32,937 bases of DNA from Actinocatenispora comari (GCF_017312725.1 NZ_BOPO01000012.1:1-32937); one strand, 5' to 3'. Positions 15,799 to 24,350 are shown, numbered from the stretch's first letter. Notes: generated by a model not told the origin, from the letters alone. Translations and numbers: made by a program.

Positions 15799-16665
15799 AT
15801 GAGTACGACGCTCGCCGGCGCGGCGTTCGCCAAGGGCCACGGCACCGAGAACGACTTCGTGATCCTGCCCGACCCGGACGGTGCGCTGCCGCTGACCGCG
15901 GAGCTGGTCGCCGCGCTGTGCGACCGGCGCGCCGGGCTCGGCGCGGACGGCGTGCTGCGGGTGGTGCGCAGCGCGAAGCATCCGGACGCGGCCGGCCACG
16001 CCGGAGCGGCCGAGTGGTTCATGGACTACTGGAACGCCGACGGCTCCATCGCCGAGATGTGCGGCAACGGCATCCGCGTCTTCCTGCGCTACCTGACCGA
16101 GTCGGGGCTGGCCGCCGGCAGCGCTGGCATCGCCGGCTCGGCCGGCACCGAGATCACCATCGCCACCCGCTCCGGCCTGCGTACCGGCCGGATGGGGGAG
16201 ACGATCGCGGTGCAGATGGGCACCCCGGCGCTGCTCGGCACCACCGGCGCGCAGCTTCGCGGCGTCGGCTACCCGGGCGTCGCCGCCGATGCGGGCAACC
16301 CGCACCTGGTCTGCCCGGTACCGGCGGCCGAACTGCCCGGGCTGGACCTCACCGCACCGCCCGGCATCGACCCGGTGGTCTTCCCGCACGGCGCCAACGT
16401 CGAGTTCGTCGCCGAGCTGCCCGACCCGGCCCCGGGCGCCGACCGGCACGTCGCGATGCGGGTGTACGAGCGGGGTGCCGGCGAGACGCGCTCCTGCGGT
16501 TCCGGGGTGTGCGCGGTCGCCGCGGTGGTGCTGGCCGAGGCCGGCGAGACCGCCGGCACCGTCGCGGTCGACGTACCCGGCGGCCGGCTGACCGCCACCG
16601 TCGACGGTGACTCGCTGGTGCTCGCCGGCCCGGCGGTCATCGTCGCCACCGGCATTCTCGCCTGA
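15799..16665 (+). CDS. dapF: Diaminopimelate epimerase DapF
   Basis: DapF converts LL- to meso-diaminopimelate for lysine and peptidoglycan synthesis. The 288-residue protein carries both catalytic cysteines: Cys88 in AEMCGNGIRVF and Cys233 in GETRSCGSGVCAVAA. The N-terminal FAKGHGTENDFVI and the internal GNPHLVCPV are also diagnostic. ATG at 15799 was chosen over an in-frame GTG at 15790. The -10-like CAGAGT ends 7 nt before this ATG, so the message may be leaderless. It is divergent from the decarboxylase operon across 174 bp that are rich in GC palindromes. Confidence 0.97.
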   Translation: MSTTLAGAAFAKGHGTENDFVILPDPDGALPLTAELVAALCDRRAGLGADGVLRVVRSAKHPDAAGHAGAAEWFMDYWNADGSIAEMCGNGIRVFLRYLTESGLAAGSAGIAGSAGTEITIATRSGLRTGRMGETIAVQMGTPALLGTTGAQLRGVGYPGVAADAGNPHLVCPVPAAELPGLDLTAPPGIDPVVFPHGANVEFVAELPDPAPGADRHVAMRVYERGAGETRSCGSGVCAVAAVVLAEAGETAGTVAVDVPGGRLTATVDGDSLVLAGPAVIVATGILA

Positions 16666-16707
16666 CCCAGCCGCGCCGGCCGGCCGCGTCGAGCAAGGAT
16701 GCGGGGA

Positions 16708-16734
16708 TCCGTCGCCCGGGTGCGGCGCGACGGA
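16708..16734. terminator. Possible terminator between dapF and the TetR gene
   Basis: An 8-bp perfect stem (TCCGTCGC with its complement) has an 11-base loop in the 98-bp convergent spacer. The stem is modest, so this is a tentative call. Confidence 0.35.
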
Positions 16735-16763
16735 GTCCGCTGACCGGCGTGCCGGGGCCGTGG

Positions 16764-17390
16764 TCAGCGGCCGTGGTCGGCGGCGTCGAGGGCGGGGGCG
16801 AGCGGCGCGAGCGCGGCGCGCAGCTGAGCGGGCAGCGAGTCGCGGACCACGACGAGCCCGGTCGCCGCGCCGCCGTCGGCGGGCCGGACCCAGCGGTCGA
16901 GCGCGATGCGGACCGCGGCGGCGACGCTGGCGGCGAGTACCCGGGCGGTGGCCGCATCGCCGGTGCGCTCGCCGAACACCTCGGTGAGCGGCGATTCGAT
17001 CGCGGTCGCCGCGTCCAGGTACGCCTGCCGCAACGCCGGTCGGGTGGTGATCATCAGCAGCGCGTCGCGGGCGTCCTCGCCCGGCTCGGTGTACTCGGTG
17101 ACGATCGCGTCGGTGACCGCCTCGGACAGCGGGGTGCCGGCCGGGCGGCCGGCCACGGCCGCGGCGACCCGGGCCTCCCGGTCGGCGGTCACCGCCGCGA
17201 CGATCGCCTGCTCCCGGCTGGCGAAGTAGTTGTTGTACGTGCGGGGCGCCACGCCGGCGGCCGCGGCGATGTCGTCCACTCGGACGTTCTCCGGCCCGTG
17301 CGCCAGCGCCAGCCGCAGCGCGGCGGCCCGCAACGCCTCGCGGGTGGCCTGCTTCTTCTGCTCGCGCAGCCCGGTGCGCCTGGTCGTCAC
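16764..17390 (-). CDS. TetR-family regulator, divergent from the TIM-barrel gene
   Basis: The 208-residue protein has a TetR DNA-binding head at residues about 8-60: REALRAAALRLALAHGPENVRVDDIAAAAGVAPRTYNNYFASREQAI, whose helix-turn-helix ends with the typical Y-N-x-F pattern. The C-terminal ligand domain (ATAIESPLTEVF, VAAAVRIALDRWVRP) is unassigned. GTG at 17390 follows GAGGA at 7 nt. A frame open to 17441 would begin inside the operator and is rejected. The head-to-head arrangement with the gene at 17491 and the long palindrome between them imply that it represses that gene and perhaps itself. Confidence 0.9.
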   Translation of the reverse strand: MTTRRTGLREQKKQATREALRAAALRLALAHGPENVRVDDIAAAAGVAPRTYNNYFASREQAIVAAVTADREARVAAAVAGRPAGTPLSEAVTDAIVTEYTEPGEDARDALLMITTRPALRQAYLDAATAIESPLTEVFGERTGDAATARVLAASVAAAVRIALDRWVRPADGGAATGLVVVRDSLPAQLRAALAPLAPALDAADHGR

Positions 17391-17404
17391 GCCAGCATCC
17401 TCGC

Positions 17405-17448
17405 ACAATCCATGCGCGCGCGCAAAATTGCGTGCACGCATGTTTTGT
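17405..17448. promoter_or_regulatory. Long imperfect palindrome, presumed TetR operator
   Basis: The core arms 17412-17425 and 17428-17441 match at 12 of 14 positions around an AA centre (ATGCG-x-GC-x-CGCAA against its mirror). Outer arms ACAA at 17405-17408 and TTGT at 17445-17448 extend the symmetry to 44 bp. The site sits 14 nt before the TetR start and covers the -35 of the divergent gene. Confidence 0.75.
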
Positions 17449-17457
17449 GGTTAGGGT
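17428..17457 (+). promoter_or_regulatory. Candidate promoter of the TIM-barrel gene
   Basis: TTGCGT (17428-17433) and TAGGGT (17452-17457) are 18 nt apart, and the -35 lies inside the palindrome. The start would be near 17464, giving a leader of about 27 nt with AAGGAG at 17479-17484. Confidence 0.5.
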
Positions 17458-17490
17458 TCGGGCCGGTTGACGAACGAGAAGGAGACGACC

Positions 17491-18522
17491 ATGCGCACCA
17501 AGGGCATCTGCTACGACACCGGGTTTCTCGACGGCGCCCGCGACGGCAGCACGTCCCGCGAGCGGTTCGACCCCGACCTGGTCCGGCGCGAGCTGACGAT
17601 CATCCGCGACGACCTGCACTGCACCGCCGTCCAGGTGGTCGGCGGCGATCCGGACCGGCTCGAACTCGCCGCCCGCTGCGCCGCCGAGCTGGGCCTCGCG
17701 GTCTGGTTCTCGCCGTACCCGCTGGACCTGACGGCGGAGCAGATCCGGTCGCTGCTGCTGGACTGCGCGCACCGGGCCGAGCGGCTGCGACACGACGGCG
17801 CCGAGGTGGTGTTCGTCGCCGGCGTCGAGCTGAGCATGATGAACCGCGGCTTCCTCGACGGTGACACCGTCACCGACCGCCTGGGGTACCTGTTCGCCGA
17901 CCCGGCCGCCCGCCCGGCCCGCATCGCGGAGGTACAGGCGCGGCTCGGTGAGTTCTTCCGCGACCTGGTGCCGGCGATCCGGGCGGCCTTCCACGGGCCC
18001 GTCACGTACGCGGCGATCCAGTTCGAGGGTGTCGACTGGGCACTGTTCGACATCGTCACGCTGGAACTGATCCGGTCCGCGGAGGTGGCCGACCGGTTCC
18101 GGGACGGCGTGCGTACCCTCGTCGCCCAGCCCAAACCGCTGGCGGTCACCGGCTTCGGCACCGCGACCTGGCGCGGCTCCGGCGACGTCGCGCCGCGCAG
18201 CATGGAGATCCTCGGCAGCGATCCGGCCACCAGCGCACCGCGGCTGACCGCGGTGCTCGAGCGCGACGAGGCGGGCCAGGCGCACTACCTGCGCGAGCTG
18301 CTGGAGCTGTTCGACGACGAGGGCGTCGACAGCACCTTCGTGCACCTGTTCGCGCTGTACAACCTGCCGCACCGGCCGGACGGCGACCCGCGCGACGACC
18401 TCGACCTGGCCAGCCTCGGCGTCGTCAAGGTGCTCGACGGGAAGCTCGGCGAGACCTACCCCGGCATGCCCTGGGAGCCCAAGGCCGCCTTCGCCGCGAT
18501 CGCCGACCGCTACTCCGCTTGA
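17491..18522 (+). CDS. TIM-barrel-like protein of the group often labelled abortive infection protein
   Basis: The 343-residue soluble protein begins with KGICYDTGF and shows alternating strand/helix segments ending in acidic residues, as in a glycosidase-like TIM barrel: HCTAVQVVGGDPDRLELAARCAAELGLAVWFSP, EVVFVAGVELSMMNRGFL, TYAAIQFEGVDWALFDIV, PLAVTGFGTATWRG and VDSTFVHLFALYNLP. Glu in AGVEL is a possible catalytic acid; the second expected acid is replaced in TGFGTAT, where I recall relatives reading TEFG. From memory, actinomycete relatives are annotated as abortive (phage) infection protein, a label whose support I do not know. ATG at 17491 has AAGGAG 6 nt upstream. There is no signal peptide. 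The gene is divergent from a TetR gene across a 44-bp palindrome, so an inducer probably controls it. The biochemical role is unknown. Confidence 0.75.
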   Translation: MRTKGICYDTGFLDGARDGSTSRERFDPDLVRRELTIIRDDLHCTAVQVVGGDPDRLELAARCAAELGLAVWFSPYPLDLTAEQIRSLLLDCAHRAERLRHDGAEVVFVAGVELSMMNRGFLDGDTVTDRLGYLFADPAARPARIAEVQARLGEFFRDLVPAIRAAFHGPVTYAAIQFEGVDWALFDIVTLELIRSAEVADRFRDGVRTLVAQPKPLAVTGFGTATWRGSGDVAPRSMEILGSDPATSAPRLTAVLERDEAGQAHYLRELLELFDDEGVDSTFVHLFALYNLPHRPDGDPRDDLDLASLGVVKVLDGKLGETYPGMPWEPKAAFAAIADRYSA

Positions 18523-18554
18523 GGCCGGCCGGCGCTGCCCCGGCACGGTCGACC

Positions 18555-18582
18555 GCCCGGTACCGCCGTCGCGGTACCGGGC
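18555..18582. terminator. Bidirectional terminator between convergent genes
   Basis: A perfect 12-bp stem (GCCCGGTACCGC with its complement) closes a CGTC loop. It lies midway in the 67-bp spacer between the TIM-barrel stop and the malic enzyme stop. Confidence 0.8.
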
Positions 18583-18589
18583 CGGGCGA

Positions 18590-20029
18590 TCAGCGCAGGG
18601 ACAGCGGTGCCTTCTCGCTGTCCGGGTCGGGGTCCTCGGCGCCCTTCGCGACGGCGCGGACCGCCGCCGCGACCGCGGGCGACACCTTCGGGTCGAACAC
18701 GCTCGGCACGATCACGCTGGCGTTGAGGCTCTCCTCGCCGACCGAGTCGGCGATCGCCTTCGCCGCCGCCAGCGCCATGTCGTCGGTCCATTTCGGCGCC
18801 TGCGCGTCGAGCAGCCCCCGGAACACGCCGGGGAACGCGAGCAGGTTGTTGATCTGGTTCGGCTGGTCGGAGCGGCCGGTGGCGACGACCGTCGCGTACT
18901 GCCGGGCCTCCCGCGGGTCGACCTCCGGGTCCGGGTTGGCCAGCGCGAACACGATGGCGTCGGAGTTCATCGTGGCGATGTCCTTGCCCTCCAGCAGGTT
19001 CGGCGCGGACACCCCGATGAACACGTCGGCGCCGGCGAGCGCGCCGGCGAGCGAACCGGAGTAGTTCGACTTGTTGGTGTGCTCGACCAGCCACTCCCAG
19101 CTGCCACTCAGGCCCGGCATGCCGCGGTGCAGCGCGCCCGGCCGGTCGCACGCGATGATGTCGCCGACGCCCTGCTTGAGCAGCAGCTTCATGATCGCGG
19201 TGCCGGCGGCGCCGGAACCGGACACGACCACCCGGACGTCGCTCATCTGCTTGCCCACCACCCGCAGCGCGTTGGTGAGCGCGGCGAGCACGCAGATCGC
19301 CGTACCGTGCTGGTCGTCGTGGAACACCGGGATGTCCAGCGCCTCGCGCAGCTTGGCCTCGATCTCGAAGCAGCGCGGCGCGGCGATGTCCTCCAGGTTG
19401 ATCCCGCCGTACGCCGGGGCGAGCGCCTTGACGATCGACACGATCTCGTCGCTGTCCTGGGTGTCCAGCACCACCGGCCACGCGTCGACCCGGCCGAACC
19501 GCTTGAACAGCGCCGCCTTGCCCTCCATCACCGGCATCGCGGCGGCCGGCCCGATGTTGCCCAGCCCCAGCACCGCCGAGCCGTCCGAGACGACCGCGAT
19601 CGTGTTGCGCTTGATGGTCAGCCGGCGGGCGTCCTCCGGGTTCTCCGCGATCGCCATGCACACCCGGGCCACGCCCGGCGTGTACGCCCGGGACAGCTCG
19701 TCCCGGTTGCGCAGGTTGACCTTCGAGGACACCTCGATCTTGCCGCCGAGGTGCAGCAGGAACGTCCGGTCGGACACCTTGCGTACCTGCACGCCGTCGA
19801 GCGACTCGAGATGGTGCACCACGCTCTCCGCGTGCGCCGCGTCCGCGGTGTCGCAGGTGAGGTCGACCGTGACTGTCTGGTGGTCGGAGTCGACGACGTC
19901 GAGCGCCGTGACGATGGCGTCGGCGTCACCGGCCGCGGTGGTCAACCGGCCGATCGAGGTGGAGTCGGCGGGTACCGAGACCCGCACGGTGATCGAAAAG
20001 CCGGCGCTCGGCAGGCTACGGGTGGTCAC
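18590..20029 (-). CDS. NAD(P)-dependent malic enzyme with N-terminal ACT-like domain
   Basis: It oxidatively decarboxylates malate to pyruvate with CO2 release. The 479-residue protein opens with an ACT-like regulatory fold (FSITVRVSVP, AIVTALDVVDSDHQTVTVDLTCD, HLESLDGVQVRKVSD) at about 10-85. The malic domain contains the catalytic-tyrosine motif SRAYTPGVARVC and VSDGSAVLGLGNIGPAAAMPVMEGKAALFK with the catalytic lysine. The nucleotide-binding domain has VVVSGSGAAGTAIMKLLL. GTG at 20029 follows GAGAGGA at about 7 nt; the longer frame to 20218 is arginine-rich and not family-like. Regulation by a small ligand at the ACT domain is likely but unproven. The 291-bp divergent spacer to hflX shows no clear operator. 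Confidence 0.94.
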   Translation of the reverse strand: MTTRSLPSAGFSITVRVSVPADSTSIGRLTTAAGDADAIVTALDVVDSDHQTVTVDLTCDTADAAHAESVVHHLESLDGVQVRKVSDRTFLLHLGGKIEVSSKVNLRNRDELSRAYTPGVARVCMAIAENPEDARRLTIKRNTIAVVSDGSAVLGLGNIGPAAAMPVMEGKAALFKRFGRVDAWPVVLDTQDSDEIVSIVKALAPAYGGINLEDIAAPRCFEIEAKLREALDIPVFHDDQHGTAICVLAALTNALRVVGKQMSDVRVVVSGSGAAGTAIMKLLLKQGVGDIIACDRPGALHRGMPGLSGSWEWLVEHTNKSNYSGSLAGALAGADVFIGVSAPNLLEGKDIATMNSDAIVFALANPDPEVDPREARQYATVVATGRSDQPNQINNLLAFPGVFRGLLDAQAPKWTDDMALAAAKAIADSVGEESLNASVIVPSVFDPKVSPAVAAAVRAVAKGAEDPDPDSEKAPLSLR

Positions 20030-20307
20030 GGATCGGTCCTCTCCGGGTCGCGGCCGCGCCCGGGGGCGCACCCCGGACGCGGCTGCATCATGTCGTCGTT
20101 GACACGTACTGCGTACTGGTGTCCGGTGCCCGGCGCGCGCTCGCCGGTTCGTACCGAACTCCCTGATCCGGACAGTATCTCTGCGCGATCGCCGTGGGGA
20201 CCCTGCGGGGCGGGCCACGAGGTTCGGTCCGCGCGGCTACCGGCAAGTAGGGCGGCGTGTCGCCCGACGCACCGCTAATGGGGGTGCGACCGACGCGTTT
20301 CGCGTGC

Positions 20308-20313
20308 CACGAT
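20308..20313 (+). promoter_or_regulatory. -10-like hexamer of hflX (leaderless)
   Basis: CACGAT ends 7 nt before the ATG at 20321. A GAGG at 20315-20318 is only 2 nt from the ATG, too close to act as a normal ribosome-binding site. Confidence 0.35.
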
Positions 20314-20320
20314 CGAGGCA

Positions 20321-21952
20321 ATGGCTGACACACATACCTCTGCCGCACTCGACGGGCAGCTCCGGGGCGGGGCGCCCGACGACGAGCGGTACACGACCGA
20401 TTCCGCCCCGGCCGGCGTCGGGCCCGGTGAGCCGGAGCTCACCGCCGACGCCACCCTCGCCGACCCCGAACTCGCCGACCCGGCGCTGCTCGGTGACTCG
20501 GCGCTGCTCGGCGGCTCGGCCCTGCCGGACGGCTCCGTGTTCGCCGACGACGCCACGACCGGCGAGCTGGAGCTCGCCGACCGGCACGCGCTGCGCCGCG
20601 TCGCCGGCCTGTCCACCGAACTCACCGACGTCACCGAGGTCGAGTACCGGCGGCTGCGACTCGAACGGGTCGTGCTGGTCGGCGTCTGGACCGAGGGCAC
20701 CCTGGCCTCGGCCGAGCAGTCGCTGGCCGAGCTGGCCGCGCTCGCCGAGACCGCCGGCTCGCAGGTACTGGAGGGGCTGATCCAGCGGCGCGGCCGCCCG
20801 GACCCGGCCACCTACGTCGGCCGCGGCAAGGTCGACGAGCTGCGCGACGTGGTGGTGGAGAGCGGCGCCGACACCGTGGTGTGCGACGGCGAGCTGTCCC
20901 CGAGCCAGCTGCGCAACCTGGAGACCCGGGTCAAGGTCAAGGTCATCGACCGCACCGCGCTGATCCTGGACATCTTCGCCCAGCACGCGAAGAGCCGGGA
21001 GGGCAAGGCGCAGGTCGAGCTGGCCCAGCTGGAATACCTGATCCCGCGGCTGCGCGGCTGGGGCGAGAGCCTCTCCCGGCAGGCCGGTGGCCGGGCCGGC
21101 GGCGCCAGCGGTGGCGTCGGTACCCGTGGTCCCGGTGAGACGAAGCTGGAGACCGACCGCCGGCGCATCCGGCAGCGGGTGGCCAAGCTGCGCCGCGAGA
21201 TCAAGGCGATGCGGGCGGCCCGGGACACCAAGCGGGCCGACCGGCGCCGGCACGACGTGCCCGGCGTGGCGATCGCCGGCTACACCAACGCCGGCAAGTC
21301 CAGCCTGCTCAACCGGATCACCGGCGCCGGCGTGCTGGTCGAGGACGCGCTGTTCGCCACCCTCGACCCGACGACCCGCCGGGCCCGCACCGGCGACGGC
21401 CGCATCTACACGCTGTCCGACACCGTCGGCTTCGTCCGGCACCTGCCGCACCAGCTGGTGGAGGCGTTCCGCTCCACCCTGGAGGAGGTGGCCGACGCCG
21501 ACCTGGTGCTGCACGTCGTGGACGGTTCCGACCCCGACCCGGAGGCGCAGGTCGCCGCGGTCCGGGAGGTGCTGGCCGAGATCGACGCGGCGAGCCGGCC
21601 GGAGCTGCTCGCGGTGAACAAGATCGACGCCGCCGATCCGGAGACGCTGCTGCGGCTGCGTCGGATCTGGCCGGACGCGGTGTTCTGCTCCGCGCACAGC
21701 GGCGCCGGCATCGACGAGCTGCGGGCGGCGCTCGAGGCGCGGCTGCCCCGACCGCCGGTGCCGATGCTGGTGCGCGTTCCGTACGACCGGGGTGATCTGG
21801 TCAACCGGGCCCGGGAGCACGGTGAGGTGCTGGAGCTCGAGCACACCGCCGAGGGCACGGTGCTGCGGGTGCGGGTCGACCCGGTGCTGGCCAACGAGCT
21901 GACCCCGTTCGCGGTGTCGGAGTCCGAGCCGGAGCCGGCGCCGACCGGCTGA
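20321..21952 (+). CDS. hflX: GTPase HflX
   Basis: HflX is a ribosome-associated GTPase that splits stalled or hibernating ribosomes. In this 543-residue protein, the HflX N-terminal domain starts near residue 115 (ERVVLVGVWTEG) and includes DPATYVGRGKVDEL. The glycine-rich linker GGRAGGASGGVGTRGPGETKLETDRRRI follows, then the G domain with the P-loop GYTNAGKS at 320-327, DTVGFVRHLP (G3) and NKID (G4). A C-terminal small domain ends the protein. The first 110 residues form an acidic, Ala/Leu/Asp-rich extension with short repeats (ADPEL, ADPAL, GDSAL, GGSAL) not found in the minimal family. The gene ends at the hairpin at 21988-22018. Confidence 0.96.
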   Translation: MADTHTSAALDGQLRGGAPDDERYTTDSAPAGVGPGEPELTADATLADPELADPALLGDSALLGGSALPDGSVFADDATTGELELADRHALRRVAGLSTELTDVTEVEYRRLRLERVVLVGVWTEGTLASAEQSLAELAALAETAGSQVLEGLIQRRGRPDPATYVGRGKVDELRDVVVESGADTVVCDGELSPSQLRNLETRVKVKVIDRTALILDIFAQHAKSREGKAQVELAQLEYLIPRLRGWGESLSRQAGGRAGGASGGVGTRGPGETKLETDRRRIRQRVAKLRREIKAMRAARDTKRADRRRHDVPGVAIAGYTNAGKSSLLNRITGAGVLVEDALFATLDPTTRRARTGDGRIYTLSDTVGFVRHLPHQLVEAFRSTLEEVADADLVLHVVDGSDPDPEAQVAAVREVLAEIDAASRPELLAVNKIDAADPETLLRLRRIWPDAVFCSAHSGAGIDELRAALEARLPRPPVPMLVRVPYDRGDLVNRAREHGEVLELEHTAEGTVLRVRVDPVLANELTPFAVSESEPEPAPTG

Positions 21953-21987
21953 GCCGGTACGCCGGGTTTACCCCCGGCTTACGTTCG

Positions 21988-22018
21988 TCGACGCCGGCGG
22001 GGAATCCGCCGGCGTCGA
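21988..22018 (+). terminator. Terminator after hflX
   Basis: A perfect 13-bp stem (TCGACGCCGGCGG with its complement) has a GGAAT loop. It begins 36 nt after the stop; a smaller GCCGGG/CCCGGC hairpin (21961-21978) precedes it. Confidence 0.8.
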
Positions 22019-22154
22019 TGTGCGTCGCGGCCAGCACGGTCGGTCGACTGTGACGTTCCTCCCAGCTACCTTCTGGTAACGACACTCGGTCAATTCCCGA
22101 TAAACCGTCGGTTGGTCACGGCGGGCCACCTGCCCGAACGGCGGCCGGCTCTGC

Positions 22155-22160
22155 CACACT
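22155..22160 (+). promoter_or_regulatory. -10-like hexamer before the propeller-like gene (leaderless)
   Basis: CACACT ends 6 nt before the GTG at 22167. There is no Shine-Dalgarno sequence in between. Confidence 0.35.
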
Positions 22161-22166
22161 TGCGCC

Positions 22167-24350
22167 GTGAATCTGCGAGGGCCTGTGTCGACGTTCCGCT
22201 CGCCGGGCGCGCCGCGACCGCTGCGCGCACGCGGTCGCGGGGTACTCGGGTCGCTGCTGGCGGGCCTGGCGCTCGCCGTGCTGGCCGGTGCGCCGGCGAC
22301 GGCCGCACCGTCCCCGAAGCCGTCCGCGGCCGCGGGACACAAGGTGTGCACCATCTCCGACCAGCGCATCGACGCGGTCACCGGGCTGACCACCACGGCC
22401 AAGGGCTACGCGGTGGTCAACAACGCCGGCCCCGGTGAGCCGCTGGCCATCTACCAGCTCGACTCGCACTGCAACGTCACCGGGACCGTGAGCGACTCGC
22501 AGGGGCGGGGCGCCTCCTCGCCGCAGGACATCGCGGCCACCAAGAACGGCACACTGTGGATCGCCGACACCGGCGACTCGGACAAGTCCCGCCAGACGAT
22601 CGCCGTCTGGAAGATCCCCGCCGACAGCAGCCCCACCCAGCTGTACCGGATGAGCTACCCGTCCGGCGCCGGCCCGGTCGACGCCCGGTCGCTGCTGATG
22701 CAGCCGGACGGCACCCCGATCGTGGTCACCTACCAGGCCGGGGTCGGCAAGGTGTACGAGCCCACCGGCAAGCTGTCGGCCACCGCCACCACCCCGATGA
22801 AGTCGATCGGTTCGATCAAGCTCGACGCGACCGGTACACCCGGCGGCTCGGTCGGCCCCGGCGCGCAGCGGGTGTTCACCGGCGGCGCCGTGTCGCCGGA
22901 CGGCACCCACGCGGTGCTGCGCACCTTCACCGACGCCTACCAGTGGAAGGTCACCGGCGGCGACGTCGCGAAGAGCATCGTGTCGAGCAAGCCGGTGCGT
23001 ACCCCGCTGCCGAACGAGCCGTCCGGCGAGGCGATCACCTACAGTGCCGACGGCGGATCGTTCCTGACCGTCTCGAACACCTCCGGCACCAGCGCCGCGC
23101 CGACGATCCTGAAGTACGCGCCGGCCGCCGCGCCGGCGCCGACGAAGAGCTCGGCCGCCACCAAGGGCACCAGCGACAGCGGCGGTGGCCTGTTCTCCGG
23201 CAACATCAACCTGAGTGACATCAAGGAACTGGTCATCGTCGTCGGCGTGCTCGGCCTGGCGCTGGTGATCGTCGGCATCGTCGGCATCCGGCGCGCCCGG
23301 CGGCGCGGCGGTCCCGCCGGCCCCGACGACGGGGATCGGGGCGACGACCGGCCGCGCCCCTCCGGCTCCGGCCCGGACCGGCGGCGCGGAGCGCGCGCCG
23401 ACGACGTCGAGACCGCGTACATCCCGCGCGTCGACGAGCGCCGGGAGAGCCGGATGGGAAGCGAGGCACCCGACCGGCGCACCCCGCCGCCGCGCGCCCA
23501 GCAGCCGCCGTACGCCGACGAGCCGCCCGAGCCGTCCCGCGCCCGGCCGTACGTGCCGCCGGTGGAGACCTCGATGCGCGGCCGCCGGCGACCCGGCCCC
23601 GAGGACGAGCCGACGCTGCCGCCGACCTCCCGCCGCCGGCACGACGCCGCCGACGAGCCCACGCTGCCGCCCCGGTCGGGCGGGCGCGGCGGCCCGGACG
23701 ACGAGCGCAACCCGCACCGCCGGTACGACGCGGACGACGAGCCGACGCTGCCACCCCGGTCCCGGCAAGGCGGCGGCCGGCCCGACGAGCGCCAGCACGG
23801 GGGCCGGCCGGACGACGAGCGCCCCCGGTCCCGGCCGTACGGGCGGCGGCCGGACGAGGCGCCGCCCCGGTCCGGGCAGTACGGCGGCCGGCCGGACGAC
23901 GAGCCGCCGCGGTCCCGGCGGTACGGACCGGACGAGGATGAGTCCCGGTCGCGGCAGTACGGGCGGCGGCCGGACGACGGATCGGCACGCCGGCGCTACG
24001 AGGCGGGGGAGCCACCGCCGGCCACCCGCCGCCGGTACGACCCGGACGACGAGCCCACCCTGCCGCCGCGGTCGCGCCCGCGCGGTGGCCCCGACGGCGA
24101 ACCGGCGCCACCGCGGTCCCGGCACCGACCCGAACCCGACGTGGACACCGCCGTGATCGACAAGGTCCGGGACGAGCCGCCGCGCGGCCCGTCCGGCGCG
24201 CCGCCCACCGATCGCCGCTCGCGGCAGGACGGGCGGGCCCGGCCCCAGCCTCCGGCAGACCGGGCGCGGGAGACTCCGCCGCCGCCGGGGCGGTCGCGCC
24301 GGCCGAGCGACGACGACCACGAGATCGACTGGCTCGACGACCTGCGCTGA
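22167..24350 (+). CDS. Membrane-anchored propeller-like protein with DEPTLPP-repeat cytoplasmic tail
   Basis: This 727-residue protein has three parts. A signal peptide (about 1-46) leads to an extracellular domain (about 50-325) with recurring ITGL/GYAV, NGTLWIADTGD, DARSLLMQPDG, GGAVSPDGTHAVLRT and YSADGGSFLTVSN segments, suggesting a beta-propeller. A linker and one transmembrane helix follow (about 355-374, LVIVVGVLGLALVIVGIVGI). The C-terminal half (375-727) is a disordered tail of Arg, Pro, Asp and Gly containing four DEPTLPP motifs (Thr483, 499, 527, 631), plus VETAYIP (Thr416) and VDTAVID. Orientation with the tail inside follows from the signal peptide and the RRARRR after the helix. 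No known family is recognised. Acidic-Thr motifs of this sort resemble Ser/Thr kinase or FHA-recognition sites (inference). It lies between hflX and lexA. Confidence 0.8.
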   Translation: MNLRGPVSTFRSPGAPRPLRARGRGVLGSLLAGLALAVLAGAPATAAPSPKPSAAAGHKVCTISDQRIDAVTGLTTTAKGYAVVNNAGPGEPLAIYQLDSHCNVTGTVSDSQGRGASSPQDIAATKNGTLWIADTGDSDKSRQTIAVWKIPADSSPTQLYRMSYPSGAGPVDARSLLMQPDGTPIVVTYQAGVGKVYEPTGKLSATATTPMKSIGSIKLDATGTPGGSVGPGAQRVFTGGAVSPDGTHAVLRTFTDAYQWKVTGGDVAKSIVSSKPVRTPLPNEPSGEAITYSADGGSFLTVSNTSGTSAAPTILKYAPAAAPAPTKSSAATKGTSDSGGGLFSGNINLSDIKELVIVVGVLGLALVIVGIVGIRRARRRGGPAGPDDGDRGDDRPRPSGSGPDRRRGARADDVETAYIPRVDERRESRMGSEAPDRRTPPPRAQQPPYADEPPEPSRARPYVPPVETSMRGRRRPGPEDEPTLPPTSRRRHDAADEPTLPPRSGGRGGPDDERNPHRRYDADDEPTLPPRSRQGGGRPDERQHGGRPDDERPRSRPYGRRPDEAPPRSGQYGGRPDDEPPRSRRYGPDEDESRSRQYGRRPDDGSARRRYEAGEPPPATRRRYDPDDEPTLPPRSRPRGGPDGEPAPPRSRHRPEPDVDTAVIDKVRDEPPRGPSGAPPTDRRSRQDGRARPQPPADRARETPPPPGRSRRPSDDDHEIDWLDDLR

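Noticed and set aside
18590-20218. Malic enzyme starting at 20218
   Set aside because: The extra 63 residues are Arg-rich and not family-like. GTG at 20029 has a good ribosome-binding site directly before the ACT-like domain.
20400-20600. Pentapeptide-repeat domain at the HflX N-terminus
   Set aside because: The five- to six-residue units lack the regular A(D/N)LxX register and are too few to form the beta-helix.
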